A stretch of DNA of 64,000 bases from JBGSIC01 sp041751875 (GTDB lineage Bacteria; Bdellovibrionota; FAC87; UBA2466; JACKAF01): NCBI GenBank assembly GCA_041751875.1, contig JBGSIC010000015.1, positions 1-64,000 of the forward strand. Direction: 5' to 3'. The stretch's first letter is position 1; every line of letters begins with the position of its first letter. This document shows, one piece after another, positions 39,691 through 48,177 of this stretch. Both the position numbers and the translations under genes were made by a program. The notes below the pieces were generated by a model. It was not told where the DNA came from and ran no database searches. It worked only from the letters and a program-made list of their open reading frames with translations.

Positions 39691-41901
39691 CTAGTCGCTT
39701 TTATCAGAACGTTGCATGCGCTGGACCTTAAGAACACCTTCGACCGCTTCGAGCTTCGAGAGAATTTTTCTCAAATGACTTAGGTCCTGAATCGACAAAG
39801 AGAAGATGCAGACGGCTTTTTGGGCGCGCGTGGTCCCAATCTGTGCGTGGGTGATATTGGCTTTAAGATCCCGAATCTCTTTGCTCATATCAGCCAGAAG
39901 TCCCGGGCGATCTTCGCACACGATGCGAATTTTAACCTTCCTTGAGCCTTTTTCCTTCATGTCCCATTCAATTTCCACAAGCCGGTGGGGATCACTATCA
40001 AACATCTTGGGGCAAGCTCTGACATGCACGCTGATGCCTCGTCCGCGCGTGATAAAGCCCACCACGTTGTCTCCCGGAACCGGATTACAGCAGCGAGCAA
40101 ATCGCACCAAAAGGTCTTCCACGCCTTTGACTTTAATGGCGTGTTTGTCAGTGCTCTGCTGGCGGGCTTCTTCATAGATGCGCTCCATCGGGCGCATGAC
40201 TTCCTTCTTTTTCTCAGGTGTAGCTTCTTGGTTCGGCAGGAGACGCGAAAGGACTTTCTTCGGTGAAATTTTTCCGTACCCAATTGCGCTTAGGAGATCT
40301 TCCGCTTTTTTGAAGGTAAACTGTTTGGCGACCTCGTCCAAGGTGCCGTCCTTAAGCAAGTCTTTAAGTTTGAGCGATTCCTTGCGCAGCTGCCGTTCAA
40401 AAATGAGCTCGCCCATCGCCAAAGACTTTTCATGTTCCTCAGTTTTAATGAAGACGCGAATCTTATTCTTCGCACGGGACGTCTTGGCAATTTTTAACCA
40501 GTCTTTGTGGGGGCGCTGGTTAACCGAGGTCAGAATCTCCACCGTGTCGCCGCTTTTGAGTTTGTGTTTCAAAGGCACCATGCGGCCATTCACACGCGCG
40601 CCAATACAATGGTTACCGACGTCAGTATGTACTGCGTACGCAAAATCTAAGGGGGTAGCGCCTAAGGGGAATTCCTTGATTTCTCCAGTGGGCGTGAACA
40701 CGTAAACTTCTTCGGCGAAGAGATCGAGTTTTACGGTTTCTAGGAATTCATTCGGATCCGAGAGGTCTTTCTGCGATTCTACCAATCGGTTTAGCCAGCC
40801 AAACTTTTCTTTTTCTTTTGAATCGGTTTTTTCTTCTTTGTACGCCCAATGAGCCGCGATGCCGCGTTCGGCAGTTTCGTGCATTTCTTTGGTGCGAATT
40901 TGAATTTCGACATGTTCACCGCCCGGGCCGACGACCGTGGTGTGCAAAGACTGGTAGAAGTTGGCTTTGGGGATGGCGATGTAATCTTTGAATCGGCCGG
41001 GTACCGGAGTCCAAAGGGAATGAATAAGTCCTAATGTGCCGTAACACTGCTCAATGCTTGCCACGATCACGCGGAAGCCCGTGACGTCGTAGACCTCGTC
41101 AAAAGAGAGGTTATTTTTCTGCATCTTTTTGTGGATGCTGTAAAAGTGTTTGGGCCGTCCCGTAACAAAGGCATCGGAAAAGGCGTGATCGCGAAGAGCT
41201 GCTTCAATGAGTTGGCCGACGTCTTGAATGTATTTGTCGCGCTCGACACGGTTCTTAGCAATTTGGGCGACGAGTTTGTAGTAAATTTCCGGGTGCGTGT
41301 ACCGAAGACCCAAATCTTCTAGTTCACGTTTTACGAATGACAAACCCAATCGGTTGGCGAGCGGGCTGTAGATATCTAAGGTCTCTTGTGCGATTTTCTG
41401 TTGTTTTTCAGAAGCCAGGTGTTGCAGGGTGCGCATGTTGTGAAGGCGGTCGGCCAGCTTCACCAAAATCACGCGCAAGTCTTGCGCCATGGCGATTACC
41501 ATTTTGCGGAAGTTCTCGGCTTGTTTTTCTTCCGTGGTTTGAAAAGTAATTTTGCTAATTTTGGTAACGCCATCGACGAGCTTCGCTATTTCGGGCGTGA
41601 ACTCCGAAGCGATGTCTTCCAAAGTCGCGGTAGTGTCTTCCACCGTGTCGTGCAAAATGCCTGTCACGATGGTGGCGGTGTCGAGCTGAAGTTCCGCTAG
41701 GATTTTCGCGACCGCAAGGGGATGGAGAATATAAGGCTCCCCGCTGGAGCGCTTTTGCTCCCCGTGGGCCCGGTTGGCGAACTCAAATGCCTTGGTGACC
41801 ATGTCGACATTGGTTCTAAGGCCTTTGTCTTTAATGACACCGAGGAGTTCATCCAAACTTGGACGAGCCAAATCCTGCTTGCCTGTAGAGGCTACGGGCA
41901 T
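39691..41901 (-). CDS. relA: Bifunctional (p)ppGpp synthetase/hydrolase (Rel/SpoT family)
   Basis: Controls the stringent response. 736 residues in family order: HD hydrolase (GEPYILHPLAVAKIL, GILHDTVEDT), synthetase with RFKDYIAIPKANFYQSLHTT (RxKD loop, typical of bifunctional enzymes) and VEIQIRTKEMHETAERGIAAHWAYK, TGS domain (VYVFTPTGEIKEFPLGATPLDFAYAVH), conserved-cysteine region (RCCNPVPGDNVVGFIT) and C-terminal ACT (VCEDRPGLLADMSKEI). ATG 41901 overlaps the gmk end by 10 bases. Both catalytic sites look intact. rpoZ, often between gmk and this gene, is absent. Confidence 0.96.
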   Translation of the reverse strand: MPVASTGKQDLARPSLDELLGVIKDKGLRTNVDMVTKAFEFANRAHGEQKRSSGEPYILHPLAVAKILAELQLDTATIVTGILHDTVEDTTATLEDIASEFTPEIAKLVDGVTKISKITFQTTEEKQAENFRKMVIAMAQDLRVILVKLADRLHNMRTLQHLASEKQQKIAQETLDIYSPLANRLGLSFVKRELEDLGLRYTHPEIYYKLVAQIAKNRVERDKYIQDVGQLIEAALRDHAFSDAFVTGRPKHFYSIHKKMQKNNLSFDEVYDVTGFRVIVASIEQCYGTLGLIHSLWTPVPGRFKDYIAIPKANFYQSLHTTVVGPGGEHVEIQIRTKEMHETAERGIAAHWAYKEEKTDSKEKEKFGWLNRLVESQKDLSDPNEFLETVKLDLFAEEVYVFTPTGEIKEFPLGATPLDFAYAVHTDVGNHCIGARVNGRMVPLKHKLKSGDTVEILTSVNQRPHKDWLKIAKTSRAKNKIRVFIKTEEHEKSLAMGELIFERQLRKESLKLKDLLKDGTLDEVAKQFTFKKAEDLLSAIGYGKISPKKVLSRLLPNQEATPEKKKEVMRPMERIYEEARQQSTDKHAIKVKGVEDLLVRFARCCNPVPGDNVVGFITRGRGISVHVRACPKMFDSDPHRLVEIEWDMKEKGSRKVKIRIVCEDRPGLLADMSKEIRDLKANITHAQIGTTRAQKAVCIFSLSIQDLSHLRKILSKLEAVEGVLKVQRMQRSDKSD

Positions 41902-42470
41902 TCCTTGAGTATTATCTCCCTTAATTCCTGGTAGGCGCGTTCGAGGTTGTCGTTGGTGATTTGATGGTCGAAGCGTTTGCTCCATTCCAGCTCATCATAG
42001 GCGTTTTGCAGGCGTGTTTCAATAGCATCGGGGGTATCGCCTTTGCGTGCGCGCAGGCGCTTTTCCAGTTCCTCCATCGAAGGAGGATGGACAAAAACGA
42101 GTAGGGCGTGCCTGGGGTAGAGCTTTTTCAGGCTCATGGCCCCTTGGACGTCGATGTCAAAAAGCACGTTCTTTCCCTGGGCCAGGGCGGTTTCGACGGT
42201 CTTTTTGAGCGTGCCGTAAAGGTTGTTGTGGACCTGGGCCCATTCGGCAAACTCTCCCTTGTCGCGCATGGCTTTAAAGGCGGCCTCAGTGAGAAATTGG
42301 TAGTGAACGCCCTCTTTTTCCTGTGGTCGGATTTTCCGGGTTGTCGCGGAAATGGAAAGGTGGATGTTGGGAAATTCATTCAAAAGCATCTGGCACAACG
42401 TAGTTTTTCCCCCACCGCTTGGCGCGGAAAGTACGATGAGCCTGGGAAGTTTATCGCCCGTTTTTTTCAT
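41892..42470 (-). CDS. gmk: Guanylate kinase
   Basis: Phosphorylates GMP to GDP. 192 residues: P-loop LIVLSAPSGGGKTTLCQML, SISATTRKIRPQEKEGVHYQF (GMP-binding Ser/Arg/Tyr), FAEWAQVHNNLYGTLK, VLFDIDVQGAMSLK and RLRARKGDTPDAIETRL (lid). It sits between the DUF370 gene and rel; coupling to rel is sensible because ppGpp and GMP/GDP pools are linked. Confidence 0.96.
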   Translation of the reverse strand: MKKTGDKLPRLIVLSAPSGGGKTTLCQMLLNEFPNIHLSISATTRKIRPQEKEGVHYQFLTEAAFKAMRDKGEFAEWAQVHNNLYGTLKKTVETALAQGKNVLFDIDVQGAMSLKKLYPRHALLVFVHPPSMEELEKRLRARKGDTPDAIETRLQNAYDELEWSKRFDHQITNDNLERAYQELREIILKECP

Positions 42471-42485
42471 GCGGGAGTTTCTTCT

Positions 42486-42821
42486 TTAAGAAACGAATTC
42501 CCCACCACTAAATTCGAGAAGAGCAGGAGAAATTCGCCCCTCGCTTCGGAGACGTTCCTGAAGCGTATGAGGTGCGAGAGAGGAAATGACGACGTGGTTT
42601 GAGTCCGTAATAATTAACGAACGCATTTTTCTCCCCGACGTCGCATCCAAAAGACAATTTTCTCCGGCCGCCTTTTCTCGTAATCGGCGGATAGGTAAGG
42701 AACCCGATTCCATGATCGCCACCACCCGATTGCGGCTAACGTAATTGCCGTAACCAACGTTGATCATGGTTTCAGCGGAACCGCCCGCTGAATGGAGTAT
42801 CCTCTTATCTTTATTCGACAT
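42486..42821 (-). CDS. DUF370/RemA-family protein
   Basis: RemA of Bacillus is a DNA-binding regulator of biofilm genes; the role in other phyla is not settled. The 111-residue product has the family core MINVGYGNYVSRNRVVAIME, PIRRLREKA, DATSGRKMRSLIITDSNHVV and SSLAPHTLQERL. The start at 42821 overlaps yicC and has AGGTT upstream; an internal ATG at 42767 gives the minimal family length. The order yicC-DUF370-gmk is common across bacteria, which supports the assignment. Confidence 0.88.
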   Translation of the reverse strand: MSNKDKRILHSAGGSAETMINVGYGNYVSRNRVVAIMESGSLPIRRLREKAAGENCLLDATSGRKMRSLIITDSNHVVISSLAPHTLQERLRSEGRISPALLEFSGGEFVS

Positions 42822-43701
42822 TTTGAACCTGTTGCCTTAGCTTTTCGATGCTCGCCTTGCCCGCTAAGACCAATCGCGTTATTTCGATTAAGGAAGCCTT
42901 TGATCCCAAGGTGTTAAACTCTCTGTGGAGCTCCTGCGTCAAAAAATCAAGCTTCCGCCCCAGGCTCCCGCCTTCGCCCAAGAGTTGCCGGAACGCTTTT
43001 TCATGAGTGCGGAGTCGGTCGAGTTCTTCAGTGAAGTCACTTTTTTCGGCGTACATCGCAATTTCTTGTTCTAGGCGCGCGGCTTCGATGGGGGGGTTAA
43101 GGTTCCACGCCTCCAAGCGCTTGCGTAGCTTTTCTGCAATTTGTGAGGGCTGCAGAGGGGCCACTTTTTCTAGCTCGCGAGCAAGACTGGCAAGCTCATC
43201 AATTTCCTTGGCGAGTATATCGCGAAGTTTATTACCTTCCTTTGCGCGCATTACCTTCAGTTCCTCTAGCGCCTCGACAAATACTTTGGTCAAAGGCTCG
43301 GAAAGCTTTTCGAGGTCGGCTGCTTCTTCCACGGGAACGATCACCCGATTAGCCAGTGAAAACACTTCCGCGGGAGGTATTTTCTCCGTTTTATAGTGTT
43401 TGTGTAACCATTCGTAGCATTCCATCAAACTTTGCGCGGCCTGGCCGTCTACCACAAAGCGGGTACCCACGAGTCCCGCTGAGCCGGTGGTGTTTTGTTT
43501 GTGCCGAACTTGAACTTCAAACGAGCCGCGCTCGAAATGGCCACGAAGCACTTCCGCGAGTTCCGTTTCAAAGGCCATGAGGAAATAGGGAAGACGGAAC
43601 CGGACATCAAGATAGCGGTGATTTACAGACTTAATTTCAATGGAAACACGGCTGGGGCCAACAGCACCCTCAGCTCGACCAAACCCTGTCATGGAATGCA
43701 T
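42811..43701 (-). CDS. yicC: YicC-family protein (endoribonuclease-type)
   Basis: 296 residues, full family length. N-terminus MHSMTGFGRAEG, then SVEIKSVNHRYLDVRFRLP-like sequence (here VSIEIKSVNHRYLDVRFRLP), and C-terminal GRKLDFLTQELHREFNTLGSKA (key residues in the DFLxQExxRExNTxxSK motif). Family members have been reported as RNases acting on small RNAs. First gene of the yicC-DUF370-gmk-rel block; miaA ends 34 bases upstream. Confidence 0.94.
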   Translation of the reverse strand: MHSMTGFGRAEGAVGPSRVSIEIKSVNHRYLDVRFRLPYFLMAFETELAEVLRGHFERGSFEVQVRHKQNTTGSAGLVGTRFVVDGQAAQSLMECYEWLHKHYKTEKIPPAEVFSLANRVIVPVEEAADLEKLSEPLTKVFVEALEELKVMRAKEGNKLRDILAKEIDELASLARELEKVAPLQPSQIAEKLRKRLEAWNLNPPIEAARLEQEIAMYAEKSDFTEELDRLRTHEKAFRQLLGEGGSLGRKLDFLTQELHREFNTLGSKASLIEITRLVLAGKASIEKLRQQVQNVE

Positions 43702-43735
43702 AAAACGAGGAACCCTTTCTCAAGCTGGTCACACT

Positions 43736-44671
43736 TCAAGCAGAGCCTAAAACATGCGATAGATTCTTGTATTCGAGGACAACGCGACCTAAGTCAAGAT
43801 TGTCCACAAAACGCAAATGGCGGTCGGAGCGAATCCAAGTGGTCTGCCTTTTGGCCAGTGCGCGTGTGCGATCAATGATGGCGTTGGCGAGTTGCGCTTC
43901 TGGAATCTCGCCTTTCAAATGCTTTAGACTTTCCTGATAACCAATACTTGTGAGAGCGCGTGCCTTCGGCGAGGTTTCGCTCAAGCGTCGCGTTTCTTCC
44001 ACTAGGCCCGCCTTGAGCATCTTATGTGTGCGATCAACAATGTTTTGTGTGAGCTGGTGGCGAGAAATCGCCATCGAATATTTCATCCACAAGCGGTCCT
44101 TCTGCGCTTCTGAGAGAGGAACAGCGTTGAGCTCGCTGGGCTTTTTTCCCGTTGAGCGAAAAATGGAAAGCGCGCGCACCAAACGGTAGCGATCATTGGG
44201 ATGAATTTTCTCGGCAGCTTTCGGATCTACTTTCTTAAGGGCCTCATGCAGTCCCGTCGCGTTTAAATCACCCTCGGTATCAGAAAACTCCACTTCAATG
44301 GCTTCGACAGTTTCTGGTGGTGATTCGGAAACAGGATACATTCCCTGCTCAAGCGCCTTGAGGTAAAAAAAAGTGCCGCCCACTACGATAGGCAGTTTCC
44401 CCTTCGCGCTGACCTTCTCGATGACCGCATCTGCTTTGGAAACAAAATCAAAAGCTGTAAAGGGGTCGTTCGGATTTAAAATATCAACCAAATGATGGGG
44501 AACATCTGCGCGTTCCTCTGCGGTAGGTTTGGCGGTGCCGATATCGAAGCCTTTGTACACCGTCGTGGAGTCTAAGCAGATAATCTCGCCATTTAATGCC
44601 CTAGCGATCTGCAGAGCAAAAGCCGTTTTTCCACTGGCGGTAGGTCCCACAATAGCGACGCATAGCTTCAT
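43736..44671 (-). CDS. miaA: tRNA dimethylallyltransferase
   Basis: Adds the isopentenyl group to A37 of tRNAs reading UNN codons; both tRNAs in this window read UNN codons. 311 residues: P-loop VAIVGPTASGKTAFALQIA, LDSTTVYKGFDIGTAKP, PHHLVDILNPNDPFTAFDF, GTFFYLKALEQGM, NDRYRLVRALSIFRSTGK, and LAKRQTTWIRSD. ATG follows the mutL TGA directly (TGAATG). Confidence 0.96.
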   Translation of the reverse strand: MKLCVAIVGPTASGKTAFALQIARALNGEIICLDSTTVYKGFDIGTAKPTAEERADVPHHLVDILNPNDPFTAFDFVSKADAVIEKVSAKGKLPIVVGGTFFYLKALEQGMYPVSESPPETVEAIEVEFSDTEGDLNATGLHEALKKVDPKAAEKIHPNDRYRLVRALSIFRSTGKKPSELNAVPLSEAQKDRLWMKYSMAISRHQLTQNIVDRTHKMLKAGLVEETRRLSETSPKARALTSIGYQESLKHLKGEIPEAQLANAIIDRTRALAKRQTTWIRSDRHLRFVDNLDLGRVVLEYKNLSHVLGSA

Positions 44672-46303
44672 TCAACAACTCTCATTCTTTTCTCCTAAGG
44701 GAGGTAACGGGATCCGAAAAAGGATGGGGTGCCCGTGCGGGCATGTCAAATCGGCCTTGGCGGGATGACGACGCAGAAAGGCTTCGGCGGAAGAACGGTC
44801 CAGAGGAGTGGAACGCTCATAAGCGCCGGCGCAAGCCAGACGAGTCAAGACACTTTTCCAGTCGGTGAGAAGGGAAGTACCGAGAATTTCTTCCAACGCG
44901 TCCAATACTTTCTCCAGCGCGGCTTGGCGCAGTCCCGCAGGCGCCGTATGAAACGCACCATCGCCCGAACCCAAATCTTGTAGGCGAAAACCAAGTCGCT
45001 CCAAAATTTCGGAGTGAGAGAGAAACAGGGTGAGTTTATTTGTTCTGAATCTAAAAGGGGGTGTGAGAGCTACCGACGGTAGTTTGTCCGAATGGGAACT
45101 CCAGCTTTCGAACAAAAAACTTTCTTCGGCCAAGTGGGGGTCAAGCCAGAAGACACCCTCTGAGTCCTCTCCTAGCCACCGTCCCTCTCGCGTTTGGGCA
45201 AATAAGTGGGGGGTGGTTCCGAAATCGAGCGATCCGTTTTGTGCAAAAACAGGGGGAGGAAAGGGCCGTGGCAGCGTTTCCGCAGGGTGGTGGGTTTCAA
45301 AGAGGGCGAGTTCTTTTCGCAAAGTGGCGCGAATCCAGGACAAAATACGCTCCTGTTTCCAAAGGCGCACCTCGAGTTTCTGCGGATGGACATTTACATC
45401 GAGCCAACTGGGTTCAATTTCCAAAAACAAAACGACTCGTGGGCTGGGAAGAGGTTGGTTATTCTGAGCGTAGGCGTTTCTCACAACTGAGGCTAAAGCT
45501 CTGTGCTGTACGCACCTTCCGTTGATGTAGAGCAGGAATTCGCCTTTTTCGGTGAGCTCGTGGGGGGGCGAACAAAAAGCATCGAGTACGACGCCTTCCG
45601 CTTCTTGCTGAATACGTAGAGGGTTCCATTTCCATTTAAGCACTTCACTAAGTCGTTCGGCGCGGGTGGGAGCGACGTATTTTTGAAGCTGGCGGCCTTG
45701 GTGTGACAAAGTGAACTTGGCTTCTGGGTGCCCGAGCGCAATTTCCTTAAAGGTACGTGAAACGTGGGCGAGTTCCGTGGCGGCGGAGCGCAGGAATTTG
45801 CGGCGCGCCGGAACCCGAGAGAAAAGGTTTTTCACCGTAATGCGGGTTCCCGTTGGAGAGGCACAGGGAGCAATCGCGGCATCTTGTTCACCGTACTCCA
45901 CCCCCAGCCTAAAACCATGCTGTGATTCGGCCGTGCGACTGCGAATTTCGAGTTCTGACACCGAGGCGATACTAGATAGGGCCTCGCCGCGAAAACCAAA
46001 ACTTCCGACTTCTACAAGGTCATCAATATTTTCTATCTTGCTGGTCGCAAAGCGCGCAATGGCGAGAGGCAGTTCTTCGGATCGGATACCGTTTCCGTTA
46101 TCCAGCACCACAATTTCATCCATTCCTCCGCCAATAAGATGCACTTCGACGTGTCTTGCCCCTGCGTCCAAGCTGTTTTCCACCAGTTCCTTGACTACAC
46201 TAGCGGGACGCTCAACGACTTCGCCGGCAGCGATTTGGTTTACCACGTGATCCGGGAGGGATCGGATGGGCCGCAGCTTAGTAGTGGATGAGAGATGTTC
46301 CAT
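44672..46303 (-). CDS. mutL: DNA mismatch repair protein MutL
   Basis: GHKL ATPase that links MutS recognition to strand removal. 543 residues, shorter than typical MutL (about 600). N-terminal motifs: VVNQIAAGEVVERPASVVKELVENSLDAG, VLDNGNGI, ATSKIENIDDL, GFRGEALSSIASVS and GTRITVKNLFSRVPARRKFLR. The C-terminal domain ends in CPHGHPILFRIPL. The endonuclease motif DQHAxxE is absent, as in enterobacterial MutL, so a MutH or other nuclease would be needed. mutS is not nearby. The ATG lacks a Shine-Dalgarno. Confidence 0.95.
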   Translation of the reverse strand: MEHLSSTTKLRPIRSLPDHVVNQIAAGEVVERPASVVKELVENSLDAGARHVEVHLIGGGMDEIVVLDNGNGIRSEELPLAIARFATSKIENIDDLVEVGSFGFRGEALSSIASVSELEIRSRTAESQHGFRLGVEYGEQDAAIAPCASPTGTRITVKNLFSRVPARRKFLRSAATELAHVSRTFKEIALGHPEAKFTLSHQGRQLQKYVAPTRAERLSEVLKWKWNPLRIQQEAEGVVLDAFCSPPHELTEKGEFLLYINGRCVQHRALASVVRNAYAQNNQPLPSPRVVLFLEIEPSWLDVNVHPQKLEVRLWKQERILSWIRATLRKELALFETHHPAETLPRPFPPPVFAQNGSLDFGTTPHLFAQTREGRWLGEDSEGVFWLDPHLAEESFLFESWSSHSDKLPSVALTPPFRFRTNKLTLFLSHSEILERLGFRLQDLGSGDGAFHTAPAGLRQAALEKVLDALEEILGTSLLTDWKSVLTRLACAGAYERSTPLDRSSAEAFLRRHPAKADLTCPHGHPILFRIPLPPLGEKNESC

Positions 46304-46397
46304 GAAGGAGCGAAAGATACTGGACCGGTGGAGGTGTCGTCAAAATGAGCTTTTGGGATGATCGGGGTTGGGGAGCGGTCTTCGTGTATGAAACGCA

Positions 46398-46426
46398 TTG
46401 AAAACGGCACTTTAACTTGGTATCCC
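46398..46426 (+). promoter_or_regulatory. Probable promoter of tRNA-Leu
   Basis: TTGAAA (46398-46403), 17-bp spacer, TATCCC (46421-46426), 16 bases before the mature tRNA 5' end. The -10 match is moderate. Confidence 0.45.
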
Positions 46427-46442
46427 TTTTTAACTTCCCTAG

Positions 46443-46529
46443 GCCTGGGTGGCGGAATTGGTAGACGCGCCGGACTCAAAATCCGGTTCTCGCAAGGGAG
46501 TGAGAGTTCGATTCTCTCCCCAGGCACCA
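46443..46529 (+). tRNA. tRNA-Leu (anticodon CAA)
   Basis: Reads UUG. Acceptor GCCTGGG / CCCAGGC, D-arm with GGTAGACGC, anticodon arm CCGGA-CTCAAAA-TCCGG (CAA at 34-36), long class II variable arm, T-arm GAGAG-TTCGATT-CTCTC, discriminator A and encoded CCA. Single gene, divergent from mutL. Confidence 0.95.
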
Positions 46530-46537
46530 TCGAATAT

Positions 46538-46575
46538 TGTCATTGCGAGGAGCCATAAGGCGACGAAGCAATCTC
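46538..46575. repeat. Interspersed repeat of the CATTGCGAGG...GAAGCAATCTC type
   Basis: TCATTGCGAGGAGC, four variable bases, then GGCGACGAAGCAATCTCG; ATTGC and GCAAT form the ends of a stem. The same consensus occurs as an intergenic repeat in many unrelated bacteria. One copy in the window, directly after tRNA-Leu. Confidence 0.6.
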
Positions 46576-46614
46576 GGGCAAAATGTAGGGCAATAAATCT
46601 CGCGGATTTTCATT

Positions 46615-46684
46615 CCCCCCCAAAACCCGCTTTCCCACTCAGCGCCAACTATTCTTAAGAATTGTTCATAGGGCAAGGTAGGGC
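46615..46684 (+). repeat. tRNA-associated repeat, copy B
   Basis: Contains CGCCAACTATTCTTAAGAAT then TGTTCATAGGG and TAGGGC. Shared with the minus-strand element at 34751-34821: an identical 20-base core plus conserved flanks on both sides (C-run, AAACC/AACCC-GCT, CCCAC). It starts 86 bases past the tRNA-Leu 3' end. A weaker related sequence (TTATTCTTAGGAAAGTTGGG) lies at 47787-47807. Confidence 0.75.
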
Positions 46685-46751
46685 TTTTCAGTTTGGCGGC
46701 CTTCAGTGATGGGCTCGAAGCGCCGAAAGAAGAAAAGCCTTCTTAAAGAAA

Positions 46752-47732
46752 ATGAATTCTACCGCGCTCAAATTTGACGCCTGGCTTCACTGGAATGTTT
46801 ACGAAAAATGCAACTTGGATTGCTCGTACTGCTTTACCAACCTGAACCGGGATGGACTATCCATTCGAGGCACTACGCCCCCGACACCGGAGGCTCTACT
46901 GACCCGGGCCTGGAAGAAAGCCAAAAGGATCGTAGCGGCGGTAGCCTCATCCCCTTCGCCCCCAAAAGCGGCACGCCCAAAAAAGGAAACTCCCAATCGC
47001 ATTGATATCAAGCGCGTTATGCGAACTCTTGAAGAAACAAAGATGCGTTTTCAGATAGTCATTACAGGGAGTGGCGAGCCCTTCATGATTCTCAATCTTG
47101 TGGAGTTGTGCGAAGCCGTTACCAAGAAGCATTACGTTGGGCTACACACAAATCTGATTTCGAAAAATATGGTTCGGTTCGCAAAGAAAATTTCCCCTGA
47201 TCGCGTAACCTACATCAACGCTTCCTGCCACATCAAAGAACTGGAACGAACCCAAAATATTGATCGTTATGTTGAGAACTATCTCATCTGTAAAGAACGC
47301 GGATTCAAAATTAAGGCAAAGGCCGTGGGCCACCCCTCACTTTTGCCCGAAGTAGATTACTACCGGAACCAGTTTTCACAAGAAGGTGTGGATTTAAAAT
47401 TTGGGCCCTTTATTGGTTACTTTGAAGGGAAGCAGTATCCTCATTCCTACACCGATAATGAACGTGAGCTGCTGGGTTTAAATAATGACCCAGAACAAGA
47501 TCGAGATGTTTATTTCCAGAAGGGCAAGCCCTGCAACGCGGGGTACAATGTGGCCAAGGTGGATCCCAATGGCCAGGTTTATGCGTGCACAGCCGTGAAA
47601 ACGCCCCTGGGCAACATTTATGAAAAGTTTCAGTTCAACAAATCCATCATGGTCTGTCCCGCCGCCTTTTGTGGATGTCCGGTCAGCCAGTACAACGAAG
47701 CCTTATTTAAAGCTGCACTAAAAGCCTCCTAG
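46752..47732 (+). CDS. Radical SAM protein with SPASM-like C-terminus
   Basis: 326 residues. The N-terminus has CNLDCSYC (C20, C24, C27), the CX3CX2C motif that holds the SAM-binding [4Fe-4S] cluster, and ITGSGEPFMIL, the GxGEP strand. The C-terminal region GKPCNAGYN, NGQVYACTAV, MVCPAAFCGCP carries at least five cysteines spaced like an auxiliary-cluster (SPASM/twitch) domain. Such enzymes modify peptides, proteins or tRNA. A Pro/Lys-rich insert (about 55-80) is unusual. No precursor peptide or partner is visible; neighbours are tRNA-Leu and a coiled-coil gene. Confidence 0.85.
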   Translation: MNSTALKFDAWLHWNVYEKCNLDCSYCFTNLNRDGLSIRGTTPPTPEALLTRAWKKAKRIVAAVASSPSPPKAARPKKETPNRIDIKRVMRTLEETKMRFQIVITGSGEPFMILNLVELCEAVTKKHYVGLHTNLISKNMVRFAKKISPDRVTYINASCHIKELERTQNIDRYVENYLICKERGFKIKAKAVGHPSLLPEVDYYRNQFSQEGVDLKFGPFIGYFEGKQYPHSYTDNERELLGLNNDPEQDRDVYFQKGKPCNAGYNVAKVDPNGQVYACTAVKTPLGNIYEKFQFNKSIMVCPAAFCGCPVSQYNEALFKAALKAS

Positions 47733-47809
47733 CTCACCCCCCCATACTTGCCAACTGACATGCCTTCGCCTACCTTCCAGCTTGGCGTTATTCTTAGGAA
47801 AGTTGGGAT

Positions 47810-48175
47810 ATGGGTAACTCAGAAACCGAGCTCGAGAATGGATCGGAGTCGGTGGGAACCTTAGAAAAGGTGGGGACGTTTATCGACGGTTTTCGCCTCT
47901 GGGTGACTCGCGGGTGGCGAATCGCGTTGCTCATGGGTAAGGGGGCGTACATTGTCGGGGAAAGGCGCCGGCTGTTTGTGCGCTTGGGAGAAGAAGTATT
48001 TACCAAGATGCAGGGCGGGCTTTTGCGCGACCCTGACCTGGAGCCCTTGGTGGAGCAGTTAGAGAAGCTGACTCGCAAAGTGGAAATTGAAGAGACGATG
48101 ATCCGCAGTATCCGTTTTGGAAACCAAACGCTTACCGGGCGTCCTCTTGCGGATAACGAAAGTAAGGAAAGCTAA
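47810..48175 (+). CDS. Small coiled-coil protein upstream of acyl-CoA dehydrogenases
   Basis: 121 residues, unrecognised. A basic/hydrophobic middle (FRLWVTRGWRIALLMGKGAYIV) and a charged helix (LEPLVEQLEKLTRKVEIEETM) are the only features. It is two bases from the acyl-CoA dehydrogenase start, so the genes are co-transcribed. It may associate with the membrane or with the dehydrogenase; no evidence beyond position. Confidence 0.75.
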   Translation: MGNSETELENGSESVGTLEKVGTFIDGFRLWVTRGWRIALLMGKGAYIVGERRRLFVRLGEEVFTKMQGGLLRDPDLEPLVEQLEKLTRKVEIEETMIRSIRFGNQTLTGRPLADNESKES

Positions 48176-48177
48176 AA

